DNA of 5,842 bases from an uncultured Eubacteriales bacterium (GTDB taxonomy: Bacteria; Bacillota; Clostridia; Christensenellales; Aristaeellaceae), in contig CACZOT010000081.1 of NCBI GenBank assembly GCA_902782795.1, positions 1-5,842 on the forward strand, written 5' to 3'. The position numbers and the translations under genes were made by a program. Under the pieces are notes generated by a model. The model had not been told where the DNA came from and ran no database searches. It was given only the letters and a program-made list of their open reading frames with translations. This document shows positions 1 through 5,336 of this stretch, one piece after another (the stretch's first letter is position 1; each line of letters opens with the position of its first letter).

Positions 1-1022
1 AGGCACAGCACGAACAGGTTTTCCGCGAACTTCGATACGATGGAATCGCCGCTTCGCCAGCGCGTCAGCCGCGACAGGACGGTTTGCTGGAGCTGGTCGC
101 ATTCCTCCAGCGAATAGCATTCGTACCCGTCCACCACGGCGATGAGGAACAGGTTGGAATCCGGCCCCCATCGCTCCGATTGGCGGTTCCTCAGGCAGCG
201 CTGCTCGAACGCCTTCCGGTCGAAGAGATTCTCCAGCGCCGTATTCGGGAGCTCGTCCGAAACGGCGCCGGAAGACATGGGGAACCCGCAAAAGAGGAAC
301 TTGTCGCCGCCGATGCCGATGATCTGGGCGCGATAGGGCAGCGCGCCGGCCCGCTCGCGGGTCATCTCGAAATCGATCGCCTCGGAATAGGGAAACTCCC
401 TTCCGCGCACCAGAGCGCGGGAGAAAAACTCCCGCATCCTTTCCTGATCGGCGGCCGACACCTGCTTTTCGATGCACATCTTGAGCGTATCGCACAGGCT
501 GACGCGGATCCATTCGTCGGCGTAGCCCCGCTTGGAATACAGGCACTGGGTCATCTGCGCCGCCAGATCGATCTCGCAGATCCATTCGCAGGACGGCTTC
601 AGCAGGCCCACGTAATGCGAGCGGAGCAGGGCCGCCTTGTCGGCTCTCGCCGGCCGGAGATCCTGCAGGATCGCCACGTATTGGCCCCCGTCCGGCGGGC
701 CGTCCTTGTCGATCATGCCCGAGACCGGAAGCCTCTGATGGTCTATGGAGTACAGGTCTCCCGCGAAACGCGCGGGTTCGCCTGTTTCGCGGATGGTTTT
801 CAGACATTCCGCGAAGCTTTGCTCGGCCTCCTCCGGAAGGAGCAGCGTGGGATTGCCCTTCAGCGCCCGCAGCCATTTCTCGCCGCCGCGGGAGATCCCC
901 AGCATCGCCTGCATTCCCGGGCTGATCTCGGTAATCGCGGGAGCGCCCTTCGTCGAAAAGCGGATCCTGCCGCATCGTACGGCGGCATTGTCCGAAGGGC
1001 CCGGTCGTTCGCTGTTGGGCAT
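1..1022 (-). CDS. PAS-like / degenerate GGDEF-domain signalling protein, C-terminus cut by the window edge
   Basis: An uninterrupted minus-strand frame runs from an ATG at 1022 to the left edge (340 complete codons, no stop seen). GGGAGGAAG (1030-1038) ends 7-10 nt upstream and fits this start. Residues about 16-122 look like a PAS-type module ending in YVAILQDL. Residues about 132-248 look like a second PAS-like sensor segment. Residues about 265-340 follow the outline of a GGDEF domain: LFDRKAFEQR resembles the usual LTGL.NR.AFE, LFLIAVVDGYE the usual DID.FK strand, and GDSIVSKFAENLFVLC the usual D.+.R.GGDEF++L. The signature itself reads AENLF (333-337), so diguanylate cyclase activity is unlikely. 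No signal peptide or membrane segment is visible, which suggests a cytoplasmic sensor or regulator. Any output domain lies outside the window. The fold assignment is by pattern recognition. The open frame is certain; the GGDEF relationship is moderately sure. Confidence 0.75.
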   Translation of the reverse strand, partial: MPNSERPGPSDNAAVRCGRIRFSTKGAPAITEISPGMQAMLGISRGGEKWLRALKGNPTLLLPEEAEQSFAECLKTIRETGEPARFAGDLYSIDHQRLPVSGMIDKDGPPDGGQYVAILQDLRPARADKAALLRSHYVGLLKPSCEWICEIDLAAQMTQCLYSKRGYADEWIRVSLCDTLKMCIEKQVSAADQERMREFFSRALVRGREFPYSEAIDFEMTRERAGALPYRAQIIGIGGDKFLFCGFPMSSGAVSDELPNTALENLFDRKAFEQRCLRNRQSERWGPDSNLFLIAVVDGYECYSLEECDQLQQTVLSRLTRWRSGDSIVSKFAENLFVLC

Positions 1023-1029
1023 ACCACAT

Positions 1030-1038
1030 CTTCCTCCC
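1030..1038 (-). promoter_or_regulatory. Ribosome binding site of the PAS/GGDEF-like gene
   Basis: The minus strand reads GGGAGGAAG here, with its GGAGG core 10 nt before the ATG at 1022. Another ATG lies 7 nt upstream of that start but is out of frame with the long open frame. The spacing therefore supports 1022 as the start. Confidence 0.65.
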
Positions 1039-1092
1039 GTTGGAGCGTCCCATGGATCGGCCGCGCGCGGCTGCGCGGGGTCCGTCAACTGC

Positions 1093-1098
1093 ATTATA
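1093..1098 (-). promoter_or_regulatory. Possible -10 box for the PAS/GGDEF-like gene
   Basis: The minus strand carries a perfect TATAAT about 70 nt upstream of the ATG at 1022 and downstream of the terminator of the preceding TetR gene, where a promoter is needed. No recognisable -35 hexamer lies 16-19 nt upstream; that position holds one arm of a GC-rich inverted repeat. The promoter may depend on an activator, or the match may be chance. Confidence 0.4.
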
Positions 1099-1101
1099 CG
1101 G

Positions 1102-1123
1102 ATCGGCCGTTCCTACGGCCGGT
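1102..1123. repeat. GC-rich inverted repeat upstream of the possible -10 box
   Basis: CGGCCGT (1104-1110) and ACGGCCG (1115-1121) are perfect complements around a TCCT loop, and the flanking bases extend the pairing to 9 bp with one wobble pair. It covers the place where a -35 box would lie for the TATAAT at 1098-1093. It has no T-tract on either side, so it is not an intrinsic terminator. It may be an operator or simply a stable hairpin. Confidence 0.4.
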
Positions 1124-1177
1124 GCGCTCCGTTCCCCGGACGTGCCCCGGGGAGACGTCCAACGGCGGGCCAGGCGC

Positions 1178-1208
1178 AAAAAAAGACGGAACACCCATGT
1201 GTCCCGTC
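1178..1208 (-). terminator. Intrinsic terminator of the TetR gene
   Basis: On the minus strand GACGGGACAC (1208-1199) pairs with GTGTTCCGTC (1194-1185) around the loop ATGG. The stem has 10 bp including one G-U pair and is followed directly by seven T (1184-1178). The wobble pair exists only in minus-strand RNA, which with the T-tract fixes the direction. It lies about 80 nt past the TetR stop codon and separates that gene from the PAS/GGDEF-like gene. Confidence 0.9.
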
Positions 1209-1236
1209 TGATTGTAGCCGCGTTCCCCGGAGAAAC

Positions 1237-1294
1237 GCAATTTACACCGCGCCGAGATTGTCAACGCGGTTTACACCGGCTGCTTTTTGTCAAC
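1237..1294. repeat. Two tandem 29-bp repeats with an operator-like inverted repeat
   Basis: Copies at 1237-1265 and 1266-1294 abut exactly. Read on the minus strand, each has the form GTTGACAA, nine unlike bases, GGTGTAAA, two bases, GC. Where the copies meet, the plus strand reads TGTCAAC-GCG-GTTTACA (1259-1275), an inverted repeat with 7-nt arms and one mismatch, typical in size of a repressor operator. The TGA stop of the TetR gene lies inside the GTTGACA of one copy. TTGACA also looks like a -35 box, but no matching -10 box sits 16-18 nt away. Confidence 0.65.
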
Positions 1295-1856
1295 CGCCGC
1301 CGTACAGTTTTTTCAGCGTGCCGCGAATGGAAAAGCCCATCATGGCGTCGCTGCGGCTGGCGATATAGGCCGGTTCCATCTTCATCCCTTCGCCGAACCA
1401 CTGGGTGAGGATCCCCATGAAGGTGGCCATATAGAGCTTGAGCATAAACGTGCGGTCCTGCTCGGAGACTTCATAGCCCATATCCGCCGCGCACTGGGAG
1501 ATCCCCCTCTTCACCAGCCGCGCGCCGTAGCTCTCGATGATCCGAACCAGCTCGCCCGCGCTGTTCGAGCGATACACATGGAGAAGCACGGCCTTTTGCC
1601 GCAGAAGGCTGTTCAGGATGGATTCAAAGCAGGCGGACCATGTATGGTAGGAATCCAGCTGGGCGGAGGCCTCGTCCAACCGGTCCACGAGCGCTTCCTG
1701 GAGCACGTCCGGGAGGCAGTAGTAGTGGTTGTAGAGCGCCTGCCGGCTGACGCCCGCGCCCTGGCAGACCATCTTCACCGTGATCTCGTCCATGGAATTC
1801 GTTTCCAGCAGTTTGAGAAGCGAAGCCTTGATCAGCTCGCGCGTAGGCATATGCAT
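1290..1856 (-). CDS. TetR/AcrR-family transcriptional regulator
   Basis: This 188-residue protein is a one-component DNA-binding regulator, probably a repressor. The N-terminal helix-turn-helix is clear: TRELIKASLLKLLETNSMDE leads into ITVKMVCQGAGVSRQALYNHY (about residues 24-45), the usual TetR pattern. The rest is helical, with a W..GM..EP.YIA-like stretch near residues 152-165 of the kind found in ligand-binding halves of TetR regulators; the ligand cannot be told. Length is typical. The ATG at 1856 is preferred over one at 1850 because AAGGAGG ends 11 nt upstream of it. The gene is divergent from the flavodoxin operon, so regulation of that operon, and perhaps of itself, is the natural inference. 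A good promoter (1931-1960) and terminator (1178-1208) make it a single-gene unit. Confidence 0.93.
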   Translation of the reverse strand: MHMPTRELIKASLLKLLETNSMDEITVKMVCQGAGVSRQALYNHYYCLPDVLQEALVDRLDEASAQLDSYHTWSACFESILNSLLRQKAVLLHVYRSNSAGELVRIIESYGARLVKRGISQCAADMGYEVSEQDRTFMLKLYMATFMGILTQWFGEGMKMEPAYIASRSDAMMGFSIRGTLKKLYGGG

Positions 1857-1867
1857 GGCCTGCGTTT

Positions 1868-1874
1868 CCTCCTT
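1868..1874 (-). promoter_or_regulatory. Ribosome binding site of the TetR gene
   Basis: The minus strand reads AAGGAGG, 11 nt before the ATG at 1856 and 17 nt before the alternative ATG at 1850. The spacing favours the upstream start. Confidence 0.75.
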
Positions 1875-1906
1875 GCCGGCGGTCCTTCCGAGGGCCCGCC
1901 GCCCCG

Positions 1907-1921
1907 GAATCCTTCGGATTC
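1907..1921 (-). other. Small hairpin in the TetR-gene leader
   Basis: GAATCC and GGATTC are perfect complements around a 3-nt loop (GAA in minus-strand RNA). It lies just downstream of the predicted transcription start of the TetR gene and about 30 nt before its ribosome site, at the 5' end of the leader. It may stabilise the RNA. It lacks a T-tract, so it is not a terminator. Confidence 0.4.
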
Positions 1922-1930
1922 ATAAACGGT

Positions 1931-1960
1931 ATTATACCTTGGCGCGACGGGGTCTGGCAA
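1931..1960 (-). promoter_or_regulatory. Sigma-A-type promoter of the TetR gene
   Basis: The minus strand has TTGCCA (1960-1955, five of six to consensus), an 18-nt spacer and a perfect TATAAT (1936-1931), about 75 nt upstream of the ATG. The -10 box lies inside a short palindrome, GGTAT-T-ATACC (1928-1938), which could be a binding site for autoregulation or just part of the -10 sequence. Confidence 0.75.
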
Positions 1961-2025
1961 GGCGGTCCCGCCGTGGGAGAAGAAAGACGCGCGGCAATTA
2001 GTCAATAGAAGACAAGCGCGCGTTC

Positions 2026-2055
2026 TTGACAAGCCGCGAAGGAATGTGATAGTAT
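2026..2055 (+). promoter_or_regulatory. Strong promoter of the flavodoxin operon
   Basis: A perfect TTGACA (2026-2031) is followed by an 18-nt spacer and TAGTAT (2050-2055), with an extended -10 TG at 2047-2048. Transcription should begin near 2062, about 100 nt before the flavodoxin ATG. The near-consensus elements suggest high basal activity, which fits control by a repressor at the palindrome just downstream. Confidence 0.8.
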
Positions 2056-2062
2056 TTTGGAT

Positions 2063-2078
2063 GTTAGAGGCCTCTAAC
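2063..2078. promoter_or_regulatory. Perfect 16-bp palindrome, probable operator
   Basis: GTTAGAGGCCTCTAAC is its own reverse complement over all 16 bases and begins at about the predicted transcription start, 8 nt after the -10 box. A protein bound here would block initiation. The adjacent divergent TetR regulator is the obvious candidate. A metal-dependent DtxR-like regulator is an alternative, because such sites can carry TTAG/CTAA arms. No second copy is seen near the TetR promoter. Which protein binds is inference. Confidence 0.65.
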
Positions 2079-2120
2079 CAACGGGGCAAAGGCCCATCCC
2101 GGCCGTGCCGTGACCGTTGG
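2078..2120 (+). other. Structured leader of the flavodoxin operon
   Basis: In the untranslated leader CCAACGG (2078-2084) and CCGTTGG (2114-2120) are perfect 7-nt complements, and GGGC-AAAG-GCCC (2084-2095) can form an inner hairpin that shares one base with the outer stem. There is no T-tract, and the ribosome site begins about 30 nt later. It matches no riboswitch class I recognise. It could be an RNA-stabilising element or chance pairing in GC-rich DNA. Confidence 0.35.
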
Positions 2121-2148
2121 CGCAGGCGACAAGCCAGAGGCGATCAAT

Positions 2149-2155
2149 AAGGAGG
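2149..2155 (+). promoter_or_regulatory. Ribosome binding site of the flavodoxin gene
   Basis: AAGGAGG lies 10 nt before the ATG at 2166. It is a full anti-Shine-Dalgarno match and points to efficient translation of the first gene of the operon. Confidence 0.8.
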
Positions 2156-2165
2156 GCGAAGGACA

Positions 2166-2582
2166 ATGAGCAAGGTCGCGGTGATCTATTGGAGCGGCAC
2201 CGGAAACACGGAAGCCATGGCGCAGGCCGTGGCGGAAGGCGCGAAGGCGGCGGGAGCGGAAGTCGATCTTTTGACCTGCGCGGACGTGAAGGGCGTCGAC
2301 GGCTACGACGCGGTCGCGCTGGGCTGCCCGGCCATGGGCGCGGAAGAGTTGGAGGACGGCGAGTTCCAGCCCATGCTGGAGGGCATCGAGCCGTCTTTGC
2401 CCGGCAAGAAGGTCGCGCTGTTCGGCAGCTATGATTGGGGCGTGGGCGAATGGCTGGAGAACTGGGAAGCCCGCTGCGCCGAAAAGGGCATCGCCCTGGC
2501 CGCGGACAGCGTGAAGTGCAACAATACTCCTGACGACAGCGGCCTGGCGGCCTGCAAGGCGCTCGGCGCCGCGATCGCGTAA
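2166..2582 (+). CDS. Short-chain flavodoxin
   Basis: This 138-residue cytoplasmic protein binds FMN and carries single low-potential electrons, often in place of ferredoxin. All three FMN contacts are visible: the phosphate loop YWSGTGNTEAMA (8-19), the 50s loop LGCPAMGAEELED (52-64), and the 90s loop LFGSYDWGVGEW (85-96). By comparison with the 138-residue clostridial flavodoxin as I recall it, M57 and W91 would sandwich the flavin ring and G58 would make the redox-linked peptide flip. Length and motifs are complete, with no fusion or truncation. It is the first gene of an operon with a membrane protein (20-nt gap) and an exported protein. Its redox partner cannot be deduced; no ferredoxin reductase, hydrogenase or other flavoenzyme is in the window. 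Confidence 0.96.
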   Translation: MSKVAVIYWSGTGNTEAMAQAVAEGAKAAGAEVDLLTCADVKGVDGYDAVALGCPAMGAEELEDGEFQPMLEGIEPSLPGKKVALFGSYDWGVGEWLENWEARCAEKGIALAADSVKCNNTPDDSGLAACKALGAAIA

Positions 2583-2602
2583 CGAAGAGGAATGATAGAG
2601 AT

Positions 2603-3112
2603 ATGCTTTTGACGGTATTTCTATCGATCGTGTTCTGCGCGGCGATGGCGTTGGCGCTCATCTCGGCCGTGGCGTTCATTCAGGACAACAAGCTGTTCTC
2701 CTCCGCCCCGAAGGAAGCGCGGGAAGTACTGAAACAGAGAGACAAGGAGCTCTTCTATGGGGCGAGGGCGATCGGATGGACGCTGATGATCATCAGCCTT
2801 CTGATGATCATCGGGGTGGCTGTGATCGCCGTGTGGGACGGGCTGCGAAGCGGATTCACGTTCTGGCAGTTCTTTTTGAGATTCGCGCTGATCTTCACCA
2901 TTTACAAGATCTGCGACATGACTCTCATCGACAACTTCCTGCTTTTGCGATTCCATTTCTTTCAGCATTATTTCCCGGAGACGAAAAGCGCGATGGCGGG
3001 AAGAAAGTATGGATTCAATATCAAAAGCCAGCTGCTGAAGCTTTTTGTGATCTTCCCGGCCGTATCCGCGCTGGCGGCCTGGATCTGCAATCTGTTTTCA
3101 ACGGCGGCATGA
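2603..3112 (+). CDS. Integral membrane protein of unknown function, four predicted helices
   Basis: I do not recognise a family for this 169-residue protein. Four hydrophobic segments are apparent: about 2-25, 57-78, 86-104 and 144-163. A charged stretch (about 28-52, rich in K, E and R) follows the first helix. The segment CDMTLIDNFLLLRF then HFFQHYFPET (about 104-127), with H118, H122, D105, D110 and E126, has the density of polar and aromatic residues expected of a functional site or a cofactor/metal-binding loop; this is inference. Only a weak ribosome site (GAGG about 12 nt upstream) precedes the ATG, so translation may depend on coupling to the flavodoxin gene 20 nt upstream. The next gene starts 14 nt after its stop. 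Co-expression suggests work with the flavodoxin or the exported protein at the membrane. Confidence 0.85.
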   Translation: MLLTVFLSIVFCAAMALALISAVAFIQDNKLFSSAPKEAREVLKQRDKELFYGARAIGWTLMIISLLMIIGVAVIAVWDGLRSGFTFWQFFLRFALIFTIYKICDMTLIDNFLLLRFHFFQHYFPETKSAMAGRKYGFNIKSQLLKLFVIFPAVSALAAWICNLFSTAA

Positions 3113-3125
3113 AAGGATGATGGAG
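3113..3125 (+). promoter_or_regulatory. Ribosome binding site region of the exported-protein gene
   Basis: AAGGA (3113-3117) lies 9 nt before the ATG at 3127. A second purine-rich GGAG (3122-3125) lies 10 nt before the ATG at 3136. The protein begins MMTMKK, so three in-frame starts compete. All give a working signal peptide. The site directly follows the stop codon of the membrane-protein gene, which suggests translational coupling. Confidence 0.5.
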
Positions 3126-3126
3126 A

Positions 3127-5151
3127 ATGATGACGATGAAGAAGCTGTTTTCAGTCGTACTGGCGCTGCTCGTGATGGTTTCTTTCGGACCTCTCGCCCG
3201 GCCGGCGCAGGCTGCCGCCGCGGATGACGGCGCGGAAGCCGCCGCCCTGCTCGAGGCGGTGAAGGGCACTTACGAGGCCCTGTTCCCGGTGATCACCGCG
3301 CCCGAATACGACGACCTGTGGCAAGATCCCTGCGCGGCCATCATGGGCCAGGAAGCCGGCCCCGCCATGGCCCAGATGCTCAAGGACGCCTGCAACGGCA
3401 CGATCTACGGCCAGGAAGCCATCGACGCCTATGGCGACGGTTCGGGCGGCGCGCAGTTCGATTGCCTGTTCGTTGCCGGCGTGGACCAGATCACCTTCGA
3501 CGGCGCGACCATCAGCGGCACGCTGGAAGGCGAAGAGGTTTTCCGCCACGAGTACGCCTACGTCAGCCCGCTCACTCTGGGCGGCATGATGGACGGCTAC
3601 CTCTACGCGACGGAGGACGCCGACGCGGGCGAGTTCCAGTACTTCTTCATGATGCCCGACACTCCGGCGAGCACGTATCACCTGGAGTTCCGCTACGGCA
3701 GCGACGTCGACGCTCTGACGCAGTACGCCGAGGGCCCCTACGCCTTCTGGCTCGCGGCGGGCTTCCCGGTAGACGCGGACGATGCGATGATCGAGAACGT
3801 CATTGATCTGTTCTGCCTGGAGAACATGGACTATTCCGCCCACATGCCGGAGGCTCTGGCACAGCTGAGCGATCTGGGCTTCGTCGGCGCGTGGCAGGCG
3901 GATCTGAGCGCCTACGGCGAGGAGTACGCCGCGGTCGACCTGTCCATGACCATCGATGCAAACGGCCATGGCGTCACGACCATGAACGGCCAGCAAACCG
4001 CCGATTTCGAAGCCTTCGCGGCCGACACCGGCGAGAAGGGCGACGGCGAGGGCCTTTACGTGGCCTACAGCAACCTGGAGGGCGACGCCGAATCCGCTCC
4101 CTATGCGTTCTCGGTGAACGAGGCGGGCCAGACGGTCCTGACGTTCACGGCAGACGACGGCGCGATCAGCTGGGTCAAGGCGGACGCTGAGGAGACCGCG
4201 GCCGTGATCGAGATCGATTCCGCGGAGCAGCTGGCGGCGATCAACGAGAATCTGTCCGGGAACTACGTGCTCACCGCCGACATCGACCTTGCAGGCGAGG
4301 AATGGACGCCCATCGGCGCGTTCGTGCCCGGCGGCGGCGAGGAAGGCGAGCAGCCGGATCTGACGGCTGCCTTCACCGGAACGTTCGACGGCCAGGGCCA
4401 TACCATCAGCAACCTGAAGATCGACCAGCCCGAGGCTTGGGCGGTGGGCCTGTTCGGTTGCATCGCCAACGCCGAGGTCGGCAATTTCACCCTGGAAAAC
4501 GCGACGGTGGACGGCATGATGATGGCCGCCGACGTGGTGGGCTACACCTACTGCTCCACCATTTCCGACGTGCGGCTCGTCAACGGCAAGGTCACCGCGC
4601 ACTACGCGGAAATGGCCGCTGAAGGCATGTTCGGCGGCGTCGCCGGCGCGGGCATGGCGAGCCTGATCACCGGCTGCGACGTCCAGGCGGACGTCGTGAT
4701 CCCGGACGGCATGGCCAACGCGGGCGTCGTGGGCGGCGGCCTGGAGATGACCAGCGTCGTGAACTGCACGGCCACGGGCAGCGTGACCGCGGGCGACAAC
4801 TGCTACGGTCTGGGAGGCATCTCCGGCTGCGGCTTCGCCTCCGAGGAGTTCACCGGCCTGACGGCTAAGGACGTGACCATCACCGCGGGAAGCGGCTGCT
4901 TCTGGATCGGCGGCATCACCGGTTACGCGGGCGGCTATCCGGTCGAGGAACTGGGCATGCCCGTGACGGTCTTTACCGATTGCCAGGCGCTGGGCGTCAC
5001 CGTGACGGCGGGAGACGGCGCGGAGGGCATCGGCGATATCGTCGGCAGCGGCTTCTTCCACGAGGAACTGGCCGCAAACGGCGCGCCGCTCGATCAGCCC
5101 ACGCAGTTCGAGCTCGTCAACTGCGCGGCCGATCCCGCGATCGCCGAATAA
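3127..5151 (+). CDS. Exported multidomain protein: ZinT-like domain, possible lipocalin-like region, GLUG-like repeat region
   Basis: 674 residues. A signal peptide is clear: MMTMKK, a hydrophobic core, then PAQA with cleavage probably after A29; there is no lipobox cysteine. Residues about 43-235 resemble ZinT/AdcA-C zinc-binding domains: VDQITFDG (119-126), DADAGEFQYFF (164-174) and YHLEF (184-188) follow the family order GYKTDV.KI.I.G, then GEFKY, then HFHIF. Of the usual zinc histidines only H185 aligns; the family DH and second H appear as MPD and E187. Residues about 250-352 may be a small lipocalin-like domain (GFVGAWQAD, SMTIDANGHG). Residues about 360-670 are a GLUG-like region beginning AEQLAAINENLSGNYVLTADIDL, with repeated Gly-rich turns near 441, 501, 533, 561, 594 and 634. 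No LPXTG, SLH or C-terminal membrane helix is seen, so it is probably secreted or loosely bound. Start may be 3127, 3130 or 3136. Confidence 0.85.
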   Translation: MMTMKKLFSVVLALLVMVSFGPLARPAQAAAADDGAEAAALLEAVKGTYEALFPVITAPEYDDLWQDPCAAIMGQEAGPAMAQMLKDACNGTIYGQEAIDAYGDGSGGAQFDCLFVAGVDQITFDGATISGTLEGEEVFRHEYAYVSPLTLGGMMDGYLYATEDADAGEFQYFFMMPDTPASTYHLEFRYGSDVDALTQYAEGPYAFWLAAGFPVDADDAMIENVIDLFCLENMDYSAHMPEALAQLSDLGFVGAWQADLSAYGEEYAAVDLSMTIDANGHGVTTMNGQQTADFEAFAADTGEKGDGEGLYVAYSNLEGDAESAPYAFSVNEAGQTVLTFTADDGAISWVKADAEETAAVIEIDSAEQLAAINENLSGNYVLTADIDLAGEEWTPIGAFVPGGGEEGEQPDLTAAFTGTFDGQGHTISNLKIDQPEAWAVGLFGCIANAEVGNFTLENATVDGMMMAADVVGYTYCSTISDVRLVNGKVTAHYAEMAAEGMFGGVAGAGMASLITGCDVQADVVIPDGMANAGVVGGGLEMTSVVNCTATGSVTAGDNCYGLGGISGCGFASEEFTGLTAKDVTITAGSGCFWIGGITGYAGGYPVEELGMPVTVFTDCQALGVTVTAGDGAEGIGDIVGSGFFHEELAANGAPLDQPTQFELVNCAADPAIAE

Positions 5152-5161
5152 GGAACGATCA

Positions 5162-5202
5162 GGCCGCCGGCTGGGGGAATGCCCCAGCCGGCGGCCTTTT
5201 TT
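5162..5202 (+). terminator. Strong intrinsic terminator of the flavodoxin operon
   Basis: A perfect 15-bp GC-rich stem (5162-5176 with 5182-5196) closes around a GAATG loop and is followed by six T (5197-5202). It begins 10 nt after the stop codon of the exported-protein gene. No T-tract exists on the minus-strand side, so it acts rightward only. Confidence 0.95.
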
Positions 5203-5336
5203 CGTTGGGCGGGCGCGGCCTTTGGCCGACCCGGCGGATCCTCGCGTTTGTGAGATTGCATCCCGTCCAAAGGAGATCCCGCCGAACGGGGGCGGCAGGC
5301 GTCTTCGCTGGCCCCCCCTTCCCAGGCGGGAAGCGT
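5203..5336. other. Convergent intergenic region
   Basis: This stretch lies between two converging genes. It contains only short GC-rich hairpins: GGCC-TTT-GGCC (5217-5227), and CTTCCC-AGGC-GGGAAG (5318-5333) just past the AraC-family stop. Neither has a T-tract on the minus strand, so no intrinsic terminator for the AraC-family gene can be named. No plausible gene is seen. Confidence 0.5.

Noticed and set aside
84..1211. A 375-codon open frame on the plus strand across the left part of the window
   Set aside because: It runs antisense to the PAS/GGDEF-like frame, which has a good ribosome site and recognisable domain outlines. It also crosses the intergenic region and the minus-strand terminator.
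1259..1264. TTGACA on the minus strand as a -35 box for the PAS/GGDEF-like gene
   Set aside because: No -10-like hexamer lies 16-18 nt downstream, and any transcript from here would meet the terminator at 1208-1178 before the gene. The match is better explained by the tandem repeat.
1287..1925. A 212-codon plus-strand open frame opposite the TetR gene
   Set aside because: The minus-strand frame is an unmistakable TetR protein with promoter, ribosome site and terminator. The plus-strand frame has none of these.
2783..2812. Repeated palindromic CTGATGATCATC at 2783-2794 and 2801-2812
   Set aside because: The repeats are 18 nt apart, in frame, and encode Leu-Met-Ile-Ile twice within the second membrane helix. 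Coding for a repetitive hydrophobic segment explains them.
5318..5333. Hairpin just past the AraC-family stop codon as its terminator
   Set aside because: The stem is only 6 bp and is followed on the minus strand by a run of G, not T, so it does not meet the form of an intrinsic terminator.
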